A stretch of 64,000 bases of DNA, from the NCBI RefSeq assembly GCF_004331035.1, contig NZ_SJNT01000005.1, forward strand, positions 186,001 through 250,000, given 5' to 3'. The notes beneath the pieces are model-generated. The model was given only the letters and a program-made list of their open reading frames with translations. It had not been told where the DNA came from and searched no databases. The stretch is from Acinetobacter sp. ANC 4910 (GTDB lineage Bacteria; Pseudomonadota; Gammaproteobacteria; Pseudomonadales; Moraxellaceae). The translations under genes and the position numbers were made by a program. This document shows, piece by piece, positions 9,310 through 18,297 of this stretch (position 1 is the first letter of the stretch; the number at the start of each line of letters is the position of its first letter).

Positions 9310-9576
9310 ATGGCCAATGTTGGTTTATATCGTTCGAATCGCCAAAATATAATTGCAGGTGTTATGGGCGGTATTGCTGAACGTTTTGGTTGGAACGCAA
9401 ATTTATTAAGAATTATTTTCTTTTTAGTTTCCATCATGAGCGCCGCTTTTCCAGGCATTCTCGTGTATTTGGTTTTATGGTTAGTGATTCCTAAACGTCA
9501 GGACGCCAGTTATTCAGATTCTTCGAATTACCAGCGCCCAATGCGTACAGTGAATAACAACAAGACGCCATTATAG
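9310..9576 (+). CDS. PspC-domain small membrane protein
   Basis: This 88-residue protein matches the PspC domain at about residues 5-62: LYRSNRQNIIAGVMGGIAERFGW, a typical amphipathic start, then one strong transmembrane helix with a Pro-Gly kink. PspC proteins belong to the phage-shock membrane-stress response. Without pspA/B neighbours this stand-alone copy may serve another membrane role. A good SD (AAGGAGACCTGA) precedes the ATG. A terminator follows, so it is monocistronic. Confidence 0.88.
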   Translation: MANVGLYRSNRQNIIAGVMGGIAERFGWNANLLRIIFFLVSIMSAAFPGILVYLVLWLVIPKRQDASYSDSSNYQRPMRTVNNNKTPL

Positions 9577-9612
9577 GTTTTAAACAACATCATTTGACCT
9601 ACCGTTTTGGTC

Positions 9613-9650
9613 GCTATGACTTTTTCCCCAAAGAGTCGTAGCTTTTTTAT
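9613..9650 (+). terminator. Intrinsic terminator after the PspC gene
   Basis: GCTATGACT (9613-9621) pairs with AGTCGTAGC (9634-9642, one G-T pair), followed by six T. Confidence 0.85.
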
Positions 9651-9661
9651 TTCAGCTTCGC

Positions 9662-10762
9662 TTATTTCTGATTTTTCAATTGAATCAGTTGCTGATTCAA
9701 TGCCGCAATCATATCTGCACGACTAATCATTCCCACCAATTGTTGTTGCTCAACCACAGGAATGTAGTTAAACGAACGCTCTACAAAATACGGCACTAAA
9801 TCCTGAATTGGCTGGCTCGGCTGTACCGTCACCACTTGTCGATTCATAATCTGTTTCACCTGATGTTCCCAACTGGCTTTAGGGTCGGCAGCACGTTTAA
9901 ACCATTCCACGACTTCATACAGTGCTAAAGTTCCCACCAACTGCCGTGCATTATTGACCACAGGCAAGCTCATTAAATTAATCTGTTTGAATTTATCTAA
10001 AGCCAGATGAATATCATCTTGCTCATTCAGCATCAGTACATCTTTAGACATTAAGTCTTGGCAAGTCAGTTCATTCACTGTACGTGCGTTGGCAATTTCC
10101 TGCGCCTTGAGAATAATCTTTTGTAAATCATATTCACTGATGTCGAGCAACTGTGGCTGATGTTCCAACACATTGTGGATATCTTGCGGCTGAATGGTGA
10201 CTTTTTGAGTGGGTGTCGGATCGGTGGAACGTGAGTTTAGCTGTGCTGTTTGCGGATATTTGCGTCCCAACATTCGGTTAAAAATAATGGCGATGACCAA
10301 GAGCAACAATGAGTTCAATAACACAGGATAGGCAATAAAGGCATAACCTAGCTCATGCACACTTTTACCACCCAACACCGCAGTAATGGCGACTGCACCA
10401 CTGGGCGGATGTAAAGAATCGGTGGTCATCATCAAAAAGATCGACAGCGCCACCGCAATACTGAATGCTTCGGTTAAATTCGGCATATATAGCGCGCACG
10501 TAACGCCGATAAAGCCCGCCAAAGTATTACCAATAATCATATTCCATGGCTGCGCCAAAGGACTGGCAGGTACAGCAAACAGCAATACCGAAGAGGCGCC
10601 CATTGGGGCAATGTACCATGCATTAATATCACCCAACACCCACCAGCTAATGAGCGAGGAAAGTGCTAAGCCCAATAATGCACCTAAACCACAGAGCATT
10701 CTTTCCTTTAGCGGTAACACTTTAAAATTAGGTTTTAAGGTATTTAACCATTCAAGTTGCAT
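9662..10762 (-). CDS. HPP-family membrane protein with paired CBS domains
   Basis: The N-terminal 180 residues form an HPP domain with about four to five membrane helices, including the namesake HPPSGA after TTDSL. A linker leads to a pair of CBS domains (about residues 225-363) beginning at LMSKDVLMLNE. HPP proteins are implicated in nitrite transport in chloroplasts and cyanobacteria; CBS pairs usually bind adenine nucleotides and gate activity. Transport of a small ion under nucleotide control is inference. The ATG at 10762 is preferred; a GTG at 10795 would add 11 residues, and neither has a strong SD at proper spacing. Confidence 0.85.
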   Translation of the reverse strand: MQLEWLNTLKPNFKVLPLKERMLCGLGALLGLALSSLISWWVLGDINAWYIAPMGASSVLLFAVPASPLAQPWNMIIGNTLAGFIGVTCALYMPNLTEAFSIAVALSIFLMMTTDSLHPPSGAVAITAVLGGKSVHELGYAFIAYPVLLNSLLLLVIAIIFNRMLGRKYPQTAQLNSRSTDPTPTQKVTIQPQDIHNVLEHQPQLLDISEYDLQKIILKAQEIANARTVNELTCQDLMSKDVLMLNEQDDIHLALDKFKQINLMSLPVVNNARQLVGTLALYEVVEWFKRAADPKASWEHQVKQIMNRQVVTVQPSQPIQDLVPYFVERSFNYIPVVEQQQLVGMISRADMIAALNQQLIQLKNQK

Positions 10763-10884
10763 ATGAAACACAGCCGCCCTTCTAATTTTTCGCACTTAAC
10801 TGGTGCAAAATTATACGTGGTCTTAGCAATAAGATGCATCTATTTTACATCTTATTTTTATGAGTAATTCTGTTGAACAACCTG

Positions 10885-11295
10885 TTAAATATATTGCTGC
10901 AACTGTGCAACCCGTTCAGCATACTGCTGCATTGGACAATATGCATACATGGGCGAACCAATATACTGTCCAGCATTATCACACTCTTGATCGACATAGG
11001 CTTTCCACAAACGCTGTGATTTTAAAATATCTTGGTAACGTTCTGGCTGTTTGTATTCTTCGCTTTGTGTACGAATTTGATCGAGTAATGCCACAATTTG
11101 CTTTTCGTAGCCTTGTTTGGCTTGATCCGCGCAAATTTGTACCACGCTATTGTTAATCCCTGCCAGTTGCTGCTCTTGAATAGTTTGCTCAACACATTCG
11201 CTATACGGATCCGATTCAGTCGTCGGTTGTTGGGCACATACCAATCCAATAGAGCCAAGAACCAATACACTGGTGGATAAAATAAATTTCAGCAT
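10885..11295 (-). CDS. Exported LprI-like protein (DUF1311, lysozyme-inhibitor family)
   Basis: This 136-residue protein has a signal peptide with cleavage near VCA-QQ. It is followed by a mature part with four Cys (C34, C55 and two near the C-terminus, ECDNAG and YCPM) and the W-x-x-Y-x-x-x-E-C pattern (LWKAYVDQEC) of the DUF1311/LprI family. Members include a mycobacterial lysozyme inhibitor, though most are uncharacterised periplasmic proteins. It stands alone between convergent and divergent genes. Export is firm; lysozyme inhibition is only family-based. Confidence 0.8.
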   Translation of the reverse strand: MLKFILSTSVLVLGSIGLVCAQQPTTESDPYSECVEQTIQEQQLAGINNSVVQICADQAKQGYEKQIVALLDQIRTQSEEYKQPERYQDILKSQRLWKAYVDQECDNAGQYIGSPMYAYCPMQQYAERVAQLQQYI

Positions 11296-11558
11296 GACTT
11301 GTCACTTTTGTTGTTATGAATTGTCATCACTATACCAAAATGCTTGATGATCACCCAATCTACGCAATTGATCTTCAAGCTTTAAAACTCGAATTTGAAG
11401 ATACGAGTTTCAGCAACTCAGCTTATCTTACAACGTTCAAATAGCGGCAAATGAATACACAAATTTTAAATTGATGATTCAAGCTGAACCCTTTGCCACT
11501 CCCCTGCAAAATCCTTATACTTAGAGCCAATTTTTCTCTAATTTTTAATGGATGCACC

Positions 11559-12548
11559 ATGAGTCGCGCCATATCGCATATTGATACTTTCCAAGGCTTA
11601 ATTCTTGCCTTACAAAACTACTGGGCTGAACAAGGTTGTGTGATCTTACAACCTTACGACATGGAAATGGGTGCTGGGACTTTCCACACAGCAACCTTCC
11701 TTCGCGCTTTAGGGCCAGAAACTTGGAACGCGGCTTATGTACAACCTTCACGTCGTCCAAAAGATGGGCGTTATGGCGAAAACCCAAACCGTTTACAGCA
11801 CTACTACCAATTCCAAGTGGTGTTAAAACCAAACCCAGACAACATCCAACAGCTTTACCTTGACTCGCTTAAAGCCATCGGAATTGACCCACTGGTTCAC
11901 GATATTCGTTTTGTCGAAGACAACTGGGAATCTCCAACACTGGGTGCTTGGGGCTTAGGTTGGGAAGTTTGGCTCAACGGTATGGAAGTAACTCAGTTTA
12001 CTTACTTCCAACAAGTCGGTGGAGTTGAATGCTACCCAGTGACAGGTGAAATCACTTATGGTCTTGAACGTTTGGCCATGTACCTACAAGGTGTAGATTC
12101 TGTTTACGATCTTGTTTGGACCAAAGGTCAGTTTGGTACAGTCACCTATGGCGATGTATTCCATCAAAATGAAGTGGAACAATCGACGTATAACTTTGAA
12201 TATGCCAACGTTGAAAAAATGTTTGAATTGTTCGATTTCTATGAAGCGGAAGCAACGCGCTTAATGGAAGCTGAACTTCCACTTCCTGCCTACGAACAAG
12301 TGATTAAAGCATCACACAGCTTTAACTTGCTCGATGCACGTGGCGCGATTTCTGTGACTGAGCGTCAACGTTATATTTTACGTGTACGTACTTTGGCACG
12401 CTCAATTGCACAAAGTTATGTGGCTGCTCGTGCCAAACTTGGTTTCCCAATGGCAGAACCACATTTACGTGATGAAGTTTTAGCTCAACTCAAAGCTCAG
12501 GTTGAAGCGGAAGCGGCTCAAGCAGAAAAATCAGCGGAGAACAAATAA
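11559..12548 (+). CDS. glyQ: Glycyl-tRNA synthetase alpha subunit
   Basis: This 329-residue class II aminoacyl-tRNA synthetase subunit is recognised at once from [15 protein letters not shown] at the start, [17 protein letters not shown], and [14 protein letters not shown] near the C-terminus. It provides the catalytic core of the bacterial alpha2beta2 enzyme that charges tRNA-Gly. I place the start at ATG 11559 (MSRAISH), where homologues begin; an upstream in-frame ATG at 11493 would add 22 unlikely residues. The stop TAA overlaps the ATG of glyS by one base, so translation is coupled. Confidence 0.97.
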   Translation: MSRAISHIDTFQGLILALQNYWAEQGCVILQPYDMEMGAGTFHTATFLRALGPETWNAAYVQPSRRPKDGRYGENPNRLQHYYQFQVVLKPNPDNIQQLYLDSLKAIGIDPLVHDIRFVEDNWESPTLGAWGLGWEVWLNGMEVTQFTYFQQVGGVECYPVTGEITYGLERLAMYLQGVDSVYDLVWTKGQFGTVTYGDVFHQNEVEQSTYNFEYANVEKMFELFDFYEAEATRLMEAELPLPAYEQVIKASHSFNLLDARGAISVTERQRYILRVRTLARSIAQSYVAARAKLGFPMAEPHLRDEVLAQLKAQVEAEAAQAEKSAENK

Positions 12549-14617
12549 TGTCTAAACATACCGTTTTATTTGAACTTGGCTGTGAAGAACTCCCTCCAAA
12601 AAGCTTAAAAACTTTACGTGATGCCTTACAAGCTGAAACGATTAAAGGCTTAAAAGATGCTGGCTTAGCATTCGATGCAATTGAAGCCTATGCTGCGCCA
12701 CGTCGTTTGGCATTGAAAATTATCAATGTAGATGCAGCGCAAGCAGATACGCAAAAACGTTTTGATGGCCCTGCGGTTCAAGCTGCTTATGATGCTGAAG
12801 GCAAGCCGACCAAAGCACTTGAAGGCTTTATGCGTGGTCAAGGCATTACCGCGGATCAAGTTTCAACTTTCCAAGCAGGTAAAGTTGAAAAAGTCTGCTT
12901 CTTGAAAGATGTTAAAGGTCAAAGCCTTGAAGCATTACTGCCACAAATTTTACAAACGGCTTTGGACAACTTACCAATTGCAAAACGTATGCGTTCTGCG
13001 GCAAGCCGTACTGAATTTGTCCGTCCTGTAAAATGGGTTGTGTTGCTTAAAGACAACGATGTGGTTGATGCAACCATTCAGGATCACCAAGCCGGCAATG
13101 TGACTTATGGTCATCGTTTCCATGCGCCTGAAGCGATTACGTTAACCAATGCAGATGCCTATTTAGACGCACTTCGTGCAGCGAAAGTTGTGGCGAATTT
13201 TGAAGAACGCCAAGCAATCATTGACCAACAAGTGAAAGCACTTGCGGATGAAGTCAATGCGATTGCGATTGTACCAAGCGACCTTCGTGATGAAGTGACG
13301 GCATTGGTTGAATGGCCAGTTGCACTTCGTGCCAGCTTTGAAGAACGCTTCCTTGCTGTACCTCAAGAAGCGTTAATTACCACGATGCAGGACAATCAGA
13401 AGTATTTCTGTTTGGTCAATGCTGACAATAAGTTACAGCCTTACTTCATTACCGTTTCAAACATTGAGTCGAAAGACCCAACACAAATTATTGAAGGTAA
13501 TGAAAAAGTTGTTCGTCCGCGTTTGTCTGATGCTGAATTCTTCTTCTTACAAGATCAAAAGCAACCGCTTGCATCGCGTAAAGAAAAACTGGCGAACATG
13601 GTATTCCAAGCGCAATTGGGTACGCTTTGGAACAAATCTGAACGTATTGCCAAATTGGCGGTAGCCCTTGCGCCAATCACTGGTGCAACAGTTGCCGATG
13701 CTGAAAAAGCAGCACTTCTTGCAAAATGTGACTTAACCTCTGAGCTTGTGGGTGAATTCCCTGAACTTCAAGGGATTGCGGGGACTTACTACGCACGTCT
13801 TGAAGGCGAAAATGACGAAGTAGCGGAAGCTTTAGGTGAGCAATATCTTCCGAAATTTGCGGGTGATGTTTTACCGAAAACAAAGACAGGTACAACGATT
13901 GCGCTTGCTGACCGTTTGGACACTTTGACAGGTATTTTTGGTATTGGTCAAGCACCGACAGGTTCTAAAGACCCGTTTGCATTACGTCGTTCTGCGATTG
14001 GTATTTTGCGTTTAGTGACTGAAAACAACCTTGATGTTTCGATTGAAGAATTGATCAAGTTGGCTTTGGCGGCTTATGGCGATGTATTGAAAGATCACGA
14101 CAAGACTTTGGCGGATGCAGTTGCATTCCTAGAAGGTCGTTACCGTGCGAAATATGAAGACCAAGGTGTTGCTGTTGATGTGATTCAAGCCGTTCAAGCG
14201 TTGTCGCCAAAATCTCCTCTTGATTTTGACAAGCGTGTGAATGCAGTCAACCACTTCCGTAACTTGCCTGAAGCTGCTGCTTTGGCTGCGGCGAACAAAC
14301 GTGTTGCTAACATTCTTGCGAAAGAAGCAACTCCTGAAGGAAGCGTTGTTGAAGCGAACCTGGTTGAAGATGCTGAAAAAGCATTATTCGCTGAACTTGC
14401 GAAAATCACGCCTGTAGTTGAGCCATTGTTTGCTGCCAAAGATTACACTGCTGCATTGTCTGCACTTGCTGCACTTCGTGCGCCAGTGGATGCGTTCTTT
14501 GATGGCGTGATGGTCATGGCTGATGATGCTGACTTAAAAGCCAACCGTTTACGTTTACTGGCGCAGTTGCGTAACTTGTTTACCAGTGTTGCGGATATTT
14601 CAGTGTTGCAGCATTAA
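12548..14617 (+). CDS. glyS: Glycyl-tRNA synthetase beta subunit
   Basis: The 689-residue subunit opens with the conserved [14 protein letters not shown] and contains [11 protein letters not shown] and [17 protein letters not shown], all standard for GlyS. It supplies tRNA recognition, HD-like and anticodon-binding domains to the alpha2beta2 enzyme. It starts within the stop codon of glyQ (TAATG), and a terminator ends the two-gene operon. Length and motifs are normal. Confidence 0.97.
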   Translation: MSKHTVLFELGCEELPPKSLKTLRDALQAETIKGLKDAGLAFDAIEAYAAPRRLALKIINVDAAQADTQKRFDGPAVQAAYDAEGKPTKALEGFMRGQGITADQVSTFQAGKVEKVCFLKDVKGQSLEALLPQILQTALDNLPIAKRMRSAASRTEFVRPVKWVVLLKDNDVVDATIQDHQAGNVTYGHRFHAPEAITLTNADAYLDALRAAKVVANFEERQAIIDQQVKALADEVNAIAIVPSDLRDEVTALVEWPVALRASFEERFLAVPQEALITTMQDNQKYFCLVNADNKLQPYFITVSNIESKDPTQIIEGNEKVVRPRLSDAEFFFLQDQKQPLASRKEKLANMVFQAQLGTLWNKSERIAKLAVALAPITGATVADAEKAALLAKCDLTSELVGEFPELQGIAGTYYARLEGENDEVAEALGEQYLPKFAGDVLPKTKTGTTIALADRLDTLTGIFGIGQAPTGSKDPFALRRSAIGILRLVTENNLDVSIEELIKLALAAYGDVLKDHDKTLADAVAFLEGRYRAKYEDQGVAVDVIQAVQALSPKSPLDFDKRVNAVNHFRNLPEAAALAAANKRVANILAKEATPEGSVVEANLVEDAEKALFAELAKITPVVEPLFAAKDYTAALSALAALRAPVDAFFDGVMVMADDADLKANRLRLLAQLRNLFTSVADISVLQH

Positions 14618-14643
14618 GCCTTAATTAGTTGTAAATTAATGAG

Positions 14644-14673
14644 AACCCCGCTATAAATTAGTGGGGTTTTTTA
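14644..14673 (+). terminator. Intrinsic terminator of glyQS
   Basis: AACCCC (14644-14649) pairs with GGGGTT (14663-14668), extended by CT/AG, then a T run. Confidence 0.88.
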
Positions 14674-14708
14674 TTCTTAGAATTTAATATTTATGATATA
14701 AAATCAAA

Positions 14709-15257
14709 ATGATAACAAAAAATATCCATATGATAGACAATAATTTTACAGAAAACATAGAGAAAGACCCCCAACGATTATCTGAAGGTAAGGTAATTTA
14801 TCCGTGTTTACTAGATCCTGGTATTCATAAGATATCTTTGGAAAATTTGGAAAAAACAGTTCTCAATCCATTTCAAGATAAAAGAACACGGGCTAATTTA
14901 TGCAATCGCCTAAGAGCCTTAATTCAGGAATTAGAGGCTTATCAAGTTGAGATGATAATCTGGTTAGACGGATCATTTTGTTCAAAGAAACCTCATCCTA
15001 GTGATATTGATATAGTTTTATTTCTCAATGAAGGAGACCTGAATAAACTTTTATCCGAAAAATATAATGAGTTACTTTCATTTCTAGAAAATCGTAATAC
15101 AATTCGCGCCCGATATGGGTGTGACTTGTTTTTTAACACTATGAGCGAAGTAGATCGCTATCACTATTGGCGTAGTCTTTTCAGTTACAATCAACTATCT
15201 GAAGCTAAAGGTTTCATTCAACTTCGAGTAAACTCTCATGAACATCTCTACTCTTGA
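14709..15257 (+). CDS. Nucleotidyltransferase-like protein (DUF6932-like), gene A of an accessory pair
   Basis: This 182-residue protein carries a minimal nucleotidyltransferase signature: G88-S89 in WLDGSF followed by SDIDIVLF with D99 and D101. This is the GS...DxD pattern of Pol-beta-like enzymes such as MNT antitoxins and AbiEii-type toxins. The C-terminal YWRSLFSYNQLSEAKG segment recalls DUF6932 proteins. The reaction is probably transfer of a nucleotide to protein, RNA or a small molecule; the substrate is unknown. It overlaps the next gene by 20 bp, so the two are translationally linked. Base composition is markedly A+T-rich compared with glyS, suggesting acquisition. The SD is poor; ATG at 14730 is another possible start. 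Confidence 0.7.
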   Translation: MITKNIHMIDNNFTENIEKDPQRLSEGKVIYPCLLDPGIHKISLENLEKTVLNPFQDKRTRANLCNRLRALIQELEAYQVEMIIWLDGSFCSKKPHPSDIDIVLFLNEGDLNKLLSEKYNELLSFLENRNTIRARYGCDLFFNTMSEVDRYHYWRSLFSYNQLSEAKGFIQLRVNSHEHLYS

Positions 15258-16152
15258 AGAACAAATACATTTAGCTGAAGAGATTTTGAATAAGGATAGT
15301 CAGACCTTAGATAAAAATGATCGCTTCAAAATAGCTTCGTTTAACTCCTTTAAGGAACATCTAAATAACCTCAGAAAGCAGCTCCGCGATCTACAACTCC
15401 GTAGAGAAAAAGAAATTCTAGAAGTTCGCTTCATAGGTGACAAAGCTCACAATGGCTCTCTACCTTTGATGCTACATGCAACTTTGTCAAAAGGTTTAGC
15501 TGAGAGCCTAATTACACTTTCTACAAAAGTAAGAACTCCTAAAAAACATGCTGACTTTGTTAACCAATCTGACTTAGATCTACGTTTAGCAAATATTGTT
15601 TCAGGTTCAACAAAATTCATCATCAGTTTAGAAATTCAGCCAGACTTATTTGGATGGAGTTTGTCGCAAAATACCCTTTCCCATTGGTTCTCATTTTTTC
15701 AATCCTTAGATAATCCTGAGATAAATCAAGAAATCTTCTCAATTATGGGTAACAAAGGTATTGCTAGCATTAAATCTATGCTTTCAGCTTTGAAAAGCAA
15801 TAATTTAGACTTTGAAATTAATTGGGATTCACATCAAAATCAAAAACATTATTGGATGGGCAACACTAATAAAATTGATAAAGCTTTAAACTTTTTAAAT
15901 GAGCTAGTAATTCAAGAACCAGTTGAATGCGAGATTTCTGGGATAATACAAAATCTTGATAGATCAGGAAAAATTACTCTTGTAAATGAGGATAAAAAAA
16001 TCTATCGAATAAGATTAGAAAAATCAGTTTTATCTGAAATAGAAAAGTTACGTATCAACCAGTTTGTAACATTAAAAGTAATTAAAAATATTAGCACTCA
16101 CCCAACATTTGATAAAGTTATAGAAAACTATGATTTCATTAATATTATCTAA
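15238..16152 (+). CDS. Unknown protein, gene B of the accessory pair
   Basis: I do not recognise this 304-residue protein with certainty. Residues 1-60 look like a charged coiled coil (EEQIHLAEEIL, then LRKQLRDLQLRREKE). A middle part has VSGSTKFIISLE and an amphipathic helical region. The C-terminal 70 residues (from SGIIQNLDRSGKITLV) read as a small beta-barrel ending in DFINII. It starts inside gene A (20 bp overlap, ATG at 15238), which points to a functional pair. It is A+T-rich: the 60 bases from 15841 hold 14 G/C against 26 in the 60 bases from 13801. No signal peptide or membrane helix is seen. A cytosolic partner or target-recognition subunit is inference. Confidence 0.65.
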   Translation: MNISTLEEQIHLAEEILNKDSQTLDKNDRFKIASFNSFKEHLNNLRKQLRDLQLRREKEILEVRFIGDKAHNGSLPLMLHATLSKGLAESLITLSTKVRTPKKHADFVNQSDLDLRLANIVSGSTKFIISLEIQPDLFGWSLSQNTLSHWFSFFQSLDNPEINQEIFSIMGNKGIASIKSMLSALKSNNLDFEINWDSHQNQKHYWMGNTNKIDKALNFLNELVIQEPVECEISGIIQNLDRSGKITLVNEDKKIYRIRLEKSVLSEIEKLRINQFVTLKVIKNISTHPTFDKVIENYDFINII

Positions 16153-16307
16153 AATCAAACTTCCAATCTGCTCTTAGAAATAGCTTTAATATCAATATTA
16201 GAGTATAGAAAGCTAAGCCCAAAATTCCAAAAGCAGAATACTATGGTCTTCCTTTTCACAATTCCCTATACTCAAACTAACAACACTCAACAAGAAAGAA
16301 CGTTAAT

Positions 16308-16697
16308 ATGAAATTAAAAACACTTTTACTTACGGGCTTAACTTGCGTAGCACTCACAGCATGTACTTCATCTCCTAAAATTCCGCAACTGGAAACAGGT
16401 GTACTGCAAGAAGTTCAGAACTTAGATGTATATCCAAACACAACAGATAATAAAGCCAAACTGACCAAATTTGTAGACAAATGCATCATCGAATTTACAG
16501 GCAACTTAGACGGCAACAAAGTTGTCGAACAATGGTCATTTAGAGGAAATACCCTCATTACGGGTAGTACAGCAACATTCGCGAAAGATGGCACCAGTCA
16601 AGCCAGCAATTTCGATCTAAACAATGCCCAAGTACAACAAAATTTCATTAAATTACGTAAAAACTTCGCCAAAGATGCCGTTGCACAATGTAACTAA
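16308..16697 (+). CDS. Small predicted lipoprotein
   Basis: The 129-residue product has a short basic start, a hydrophobic core and lipobox LTAC, with mature TSSPKIPQ. The rest has a Cys in DKCIIEF and another at the extreme C-terminus (QCN), which may form a disulfide. No family is recognised. Ser at +2 after the Cys does not favour inner-membrane retention, so outer-membrane location is expected. It is not part of the A+T-rich pair before it; its composition returns to that of the backbone. Confidence 0.75.
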   Translation: MKLKTLLLTGLTCVALTACTSSPKIPQLETGVLQEVQNLDVYPNTTDNKAKLTKFVDKCIIEFTGNLDGNKVVEQWSFRGNTLITGSTATFAKDGTSQASNFDLNNAQVQQNFIKLRKNFAKDAVAQCN

Positions 16698-17010
16698 GTG
16701 CTATGCAGGCTTTACATCTAAATGGTGTAAAGCCTATAAAAATACTTAAAATTCAGAATAATCGACTCATTTCATACTTCACGACTTGCTTACACCTACA
16801 TAACTTTGCTGATGTGAACAAAGGACAGCACATAGATACATCAATACCCTCAAGTCGGCTTGTCTCTCTACAATCTTGTGCATATTGTTAAACTGCTGTG
16901 CGGAACTGTGTAAGTTTCATCTCAAAAGCGAAAACTCATTTTGAATCTGTTTATGATGGCTCACATTCATCCCTTATTACACAGGGTGTAGTCACAAAGG
17001 AATATCTAAT
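16698..17010. other. Intergenic stretch with one strong hairpin
   Basis: AGGCTTTACA (16707-16716) pairs perfectly with TGTAAAGCCT (16726-16735), right after the lipoprotein stop, but no T run follows; it may stabilise the mRNA end. The rest carries the promoter region of the next gene, which has SD AAAGG, and no convincing coding frame. Confidence 0.55.
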
Positions 17011-17619
17011 ATGAACATGATAAAAACAGCGCTAATGAGTACCGCATTTTTTGCCTCTGCTTCAGTCTTTGCCAATGTCGCAGTCAATGGACAGGTCAAT
17101 GCCTCTGCCGAAGCACAAGGCAATACTCACGGCGTATTACACAATATTCATGAAGGCGTGACGACTTCTGCCCAAAAAGTCGGCAATGGTTTAAGCACTG
17201 CCGCAGAAAATGTCGGGCATGGCATTCAACATACTTCTACCCAAGTTGGAAAGGGACTTAGCACAGCATCCGAGCACGTCGGTCAAGGCATTGAAAAAGG
17301 TGCTGAACACACCCAATCTACAAGTAAAGCAGTATGGAACAACACTAAACAGTTCAGCACAGAACAGGCGCAAAATGTAAATCAAACTGCAACCAAAGCT
17401 AAAGACTACAGTGCTGAAAAGACTGAAAGAACCCAAAATTATTTGGGACAAAAAATGAAGCAAGGCAAAGCCTCAACTGAACGCACTTGGAATAAAACCA
17501 AAACTGCATTAACCACACCTACGCAAGCAAATGTAAACGCTCAAGTCGGCGTGCACACTCCTATTGCTAAAACGCAAGTTGGGGTTACATCGCAAACGAC
17601 AGTCAACTCAGCAAAATAA
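17011..17619 (+). CDS. Exported amphipathic-repeat protein (LEA-like)
   Basis: This 202-residue protein has a signal peptide (KTALMSTAFFASASVFA) and a mature part built of degenerate repeats of about 11-20 residues: VGNGLSTAAENVGHGI is followed by VGKGLSTASEHVGQGI. Next comes a Lys/Thr/Gln-rich segment with WNNTKQFSTEQ and WNKTKTAL. The pattern resembles LEA-like or apolipoprotein-like amphipathic helices. A periplasmic stress or surface role is inference. The gene 186 bp downstream codes for a shorter relative. The start has SD AAAGGAATAT; an ATG two codons later is also possible. Confidence 0.75.
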   Translation: MNMIKTALMSTAFFASASVFANVAVNGQVNASAEAQGNTHGVLHNIHEGVTTSAQKVGNGLSTAAENVGHGIQHTSTQVGKGLSTASEHVGQGIEKGAEHTQSTSKAVWNNTKQFSTEQAQNVNQTATKAKDYSAEKTERTQNYLGQKMKQGKASTERTWNKTKTALTTPTQANVNAQVGVHTPIAKTQVGVTSQTTVNSAK

Positions 17620-17736
17620 TGCGACCAATTCGTTTGAATGGACACATTTTTAAACTGGGCTGTGCTTTAGCACGCAATGAAAATTCTTGACGTCCGATGG
17701 GATACAGCAGAATATGGGGTATCCATTCGGTCATGA

Positions 17737-17782
17737 CACTATGTAAAACATGCCAGCCTACAGCATGTTTTACAACATAGTG
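17737..17782 (+). promoter_or_regulatory. Large inverted repeat ahead of the second repeat-protein gene
   Basis: CACTATGTAAAACATGC (17737-17753) is nearly complementary to the stretch at 17763-17782, which differs only by three extra bases (AAC). It sits just before SD AGAGGACA of the gene at 17806, with no T run. It may act as an mRNA stabiliser, operator or attenuator. Confidence 0.45.
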
Positions 17783-17805
17783 CAGAGCAATAGAGGACAA
17801 AGTGC

Positions 17806-18234
17806 ATGCAGTTGATAAAAGCCGCCTTAATTTCCAGTACGGTGTTCGTGGTCATGGCGCTCCCTGCCCATGCCACAGAAAGTAGCAAGAAAAAATCCTA
17901 TGGGGACAACCCTAATATTTTTGAAGTTCTGGGGCAAAAAACCTTAGATACCGCCCAAGATGCTGCCAATGCTGTGGATCGGACAGCACAAAAAGGGATT
18001 GCCAAAGTCAAACCTAAAGTCGCTGGAACTTGGCAAGAAACCAAAATCTATAGCGAAGAACAGACTGAAATCGCCAAAGAAAACTCACAAAAAGCCGCAG
18101 CCACGGTCAATAGAAAATGGCATGAAGCCAAAGCCAGTGTTTTAGGTGATCCAAATAGCCCGCCAGCACCTATTGAATCGCACCCATTGAGTCAATCTAG
18201 CTCGACTCCTGCTCAGAATGGACAACTTAACTAA
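17806..18234 (+). CDS. Exported amphipathic protein, relative of the upstream repeat protein
   Basis: The 142-residue product has signal peptide MQLIKAALISSTVFVVMALPAHA. The mature chain is rich in Lys/Gln/Ala with TLDTAQDAANAVDRTAQKG, TWQETKIYSEEQTEIAKEN and RKWHEAKASVLG. It shares the W-x-x-TK-x-x-S-x-EQ pattern with the protein at 17011-17619, so the two are probably diverged duplicates. The C-terminal tail is Pro/Ser-rich and probably disordered. Start fixed by SD AGAGGACA. No enzymatic motif; function unknown. Confidence 0.75.
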   Translation: MQLIKAALISSTVFVVMALPAHATESSKKKSYGDNPNIFEVLGQKTLDTAQDAANAVDRTAQKGIAKVKPKVAGTWQETKIYSEEQTEIAKENSQKAAATVNRKWHEAKASVLGDPNSPPAPIESHPLSQSSSTPAQNGQLN

Positions 18235-18255
18235 ATCACGCCATTTTTAAAACAA

Positions 18256-18288
18256 TAAAAAAGCACAGCCGACAGACTGCGCTTTTTT
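18256..18288. terminator. Bidirectional intrinsic terminator
   Basis: AAAAAAGCACAG pairs with CTGCGCTTTTTT (one A-C mismatch) between convergent genes, with A and T runs on either side, so it can serve both strands. Confidence 0.8.
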
Positions 18289-18297
18289 CATTTTTAG

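Noticed and set aside
15538..15555. An R-x4-H match (RTPKKH) in gene B, as in HEPN RNases
   Set aside because: The usual polar residue after Arg and the surrounding helical context are missing; one short match is expected by chance.
14644..16240. Attachment-site-like direct repeats flanking the A+T-rich pair
   Set aside because: Only a 7-base match (TCTTAGA) was noticed on the two sides, too short to support an insertion boundary.
16703..16891. A 62-codon frame after the lipoprotein at 16308
   Set aside because: It overlaps the post-gene hairpin and has no SD or protein-like composition.
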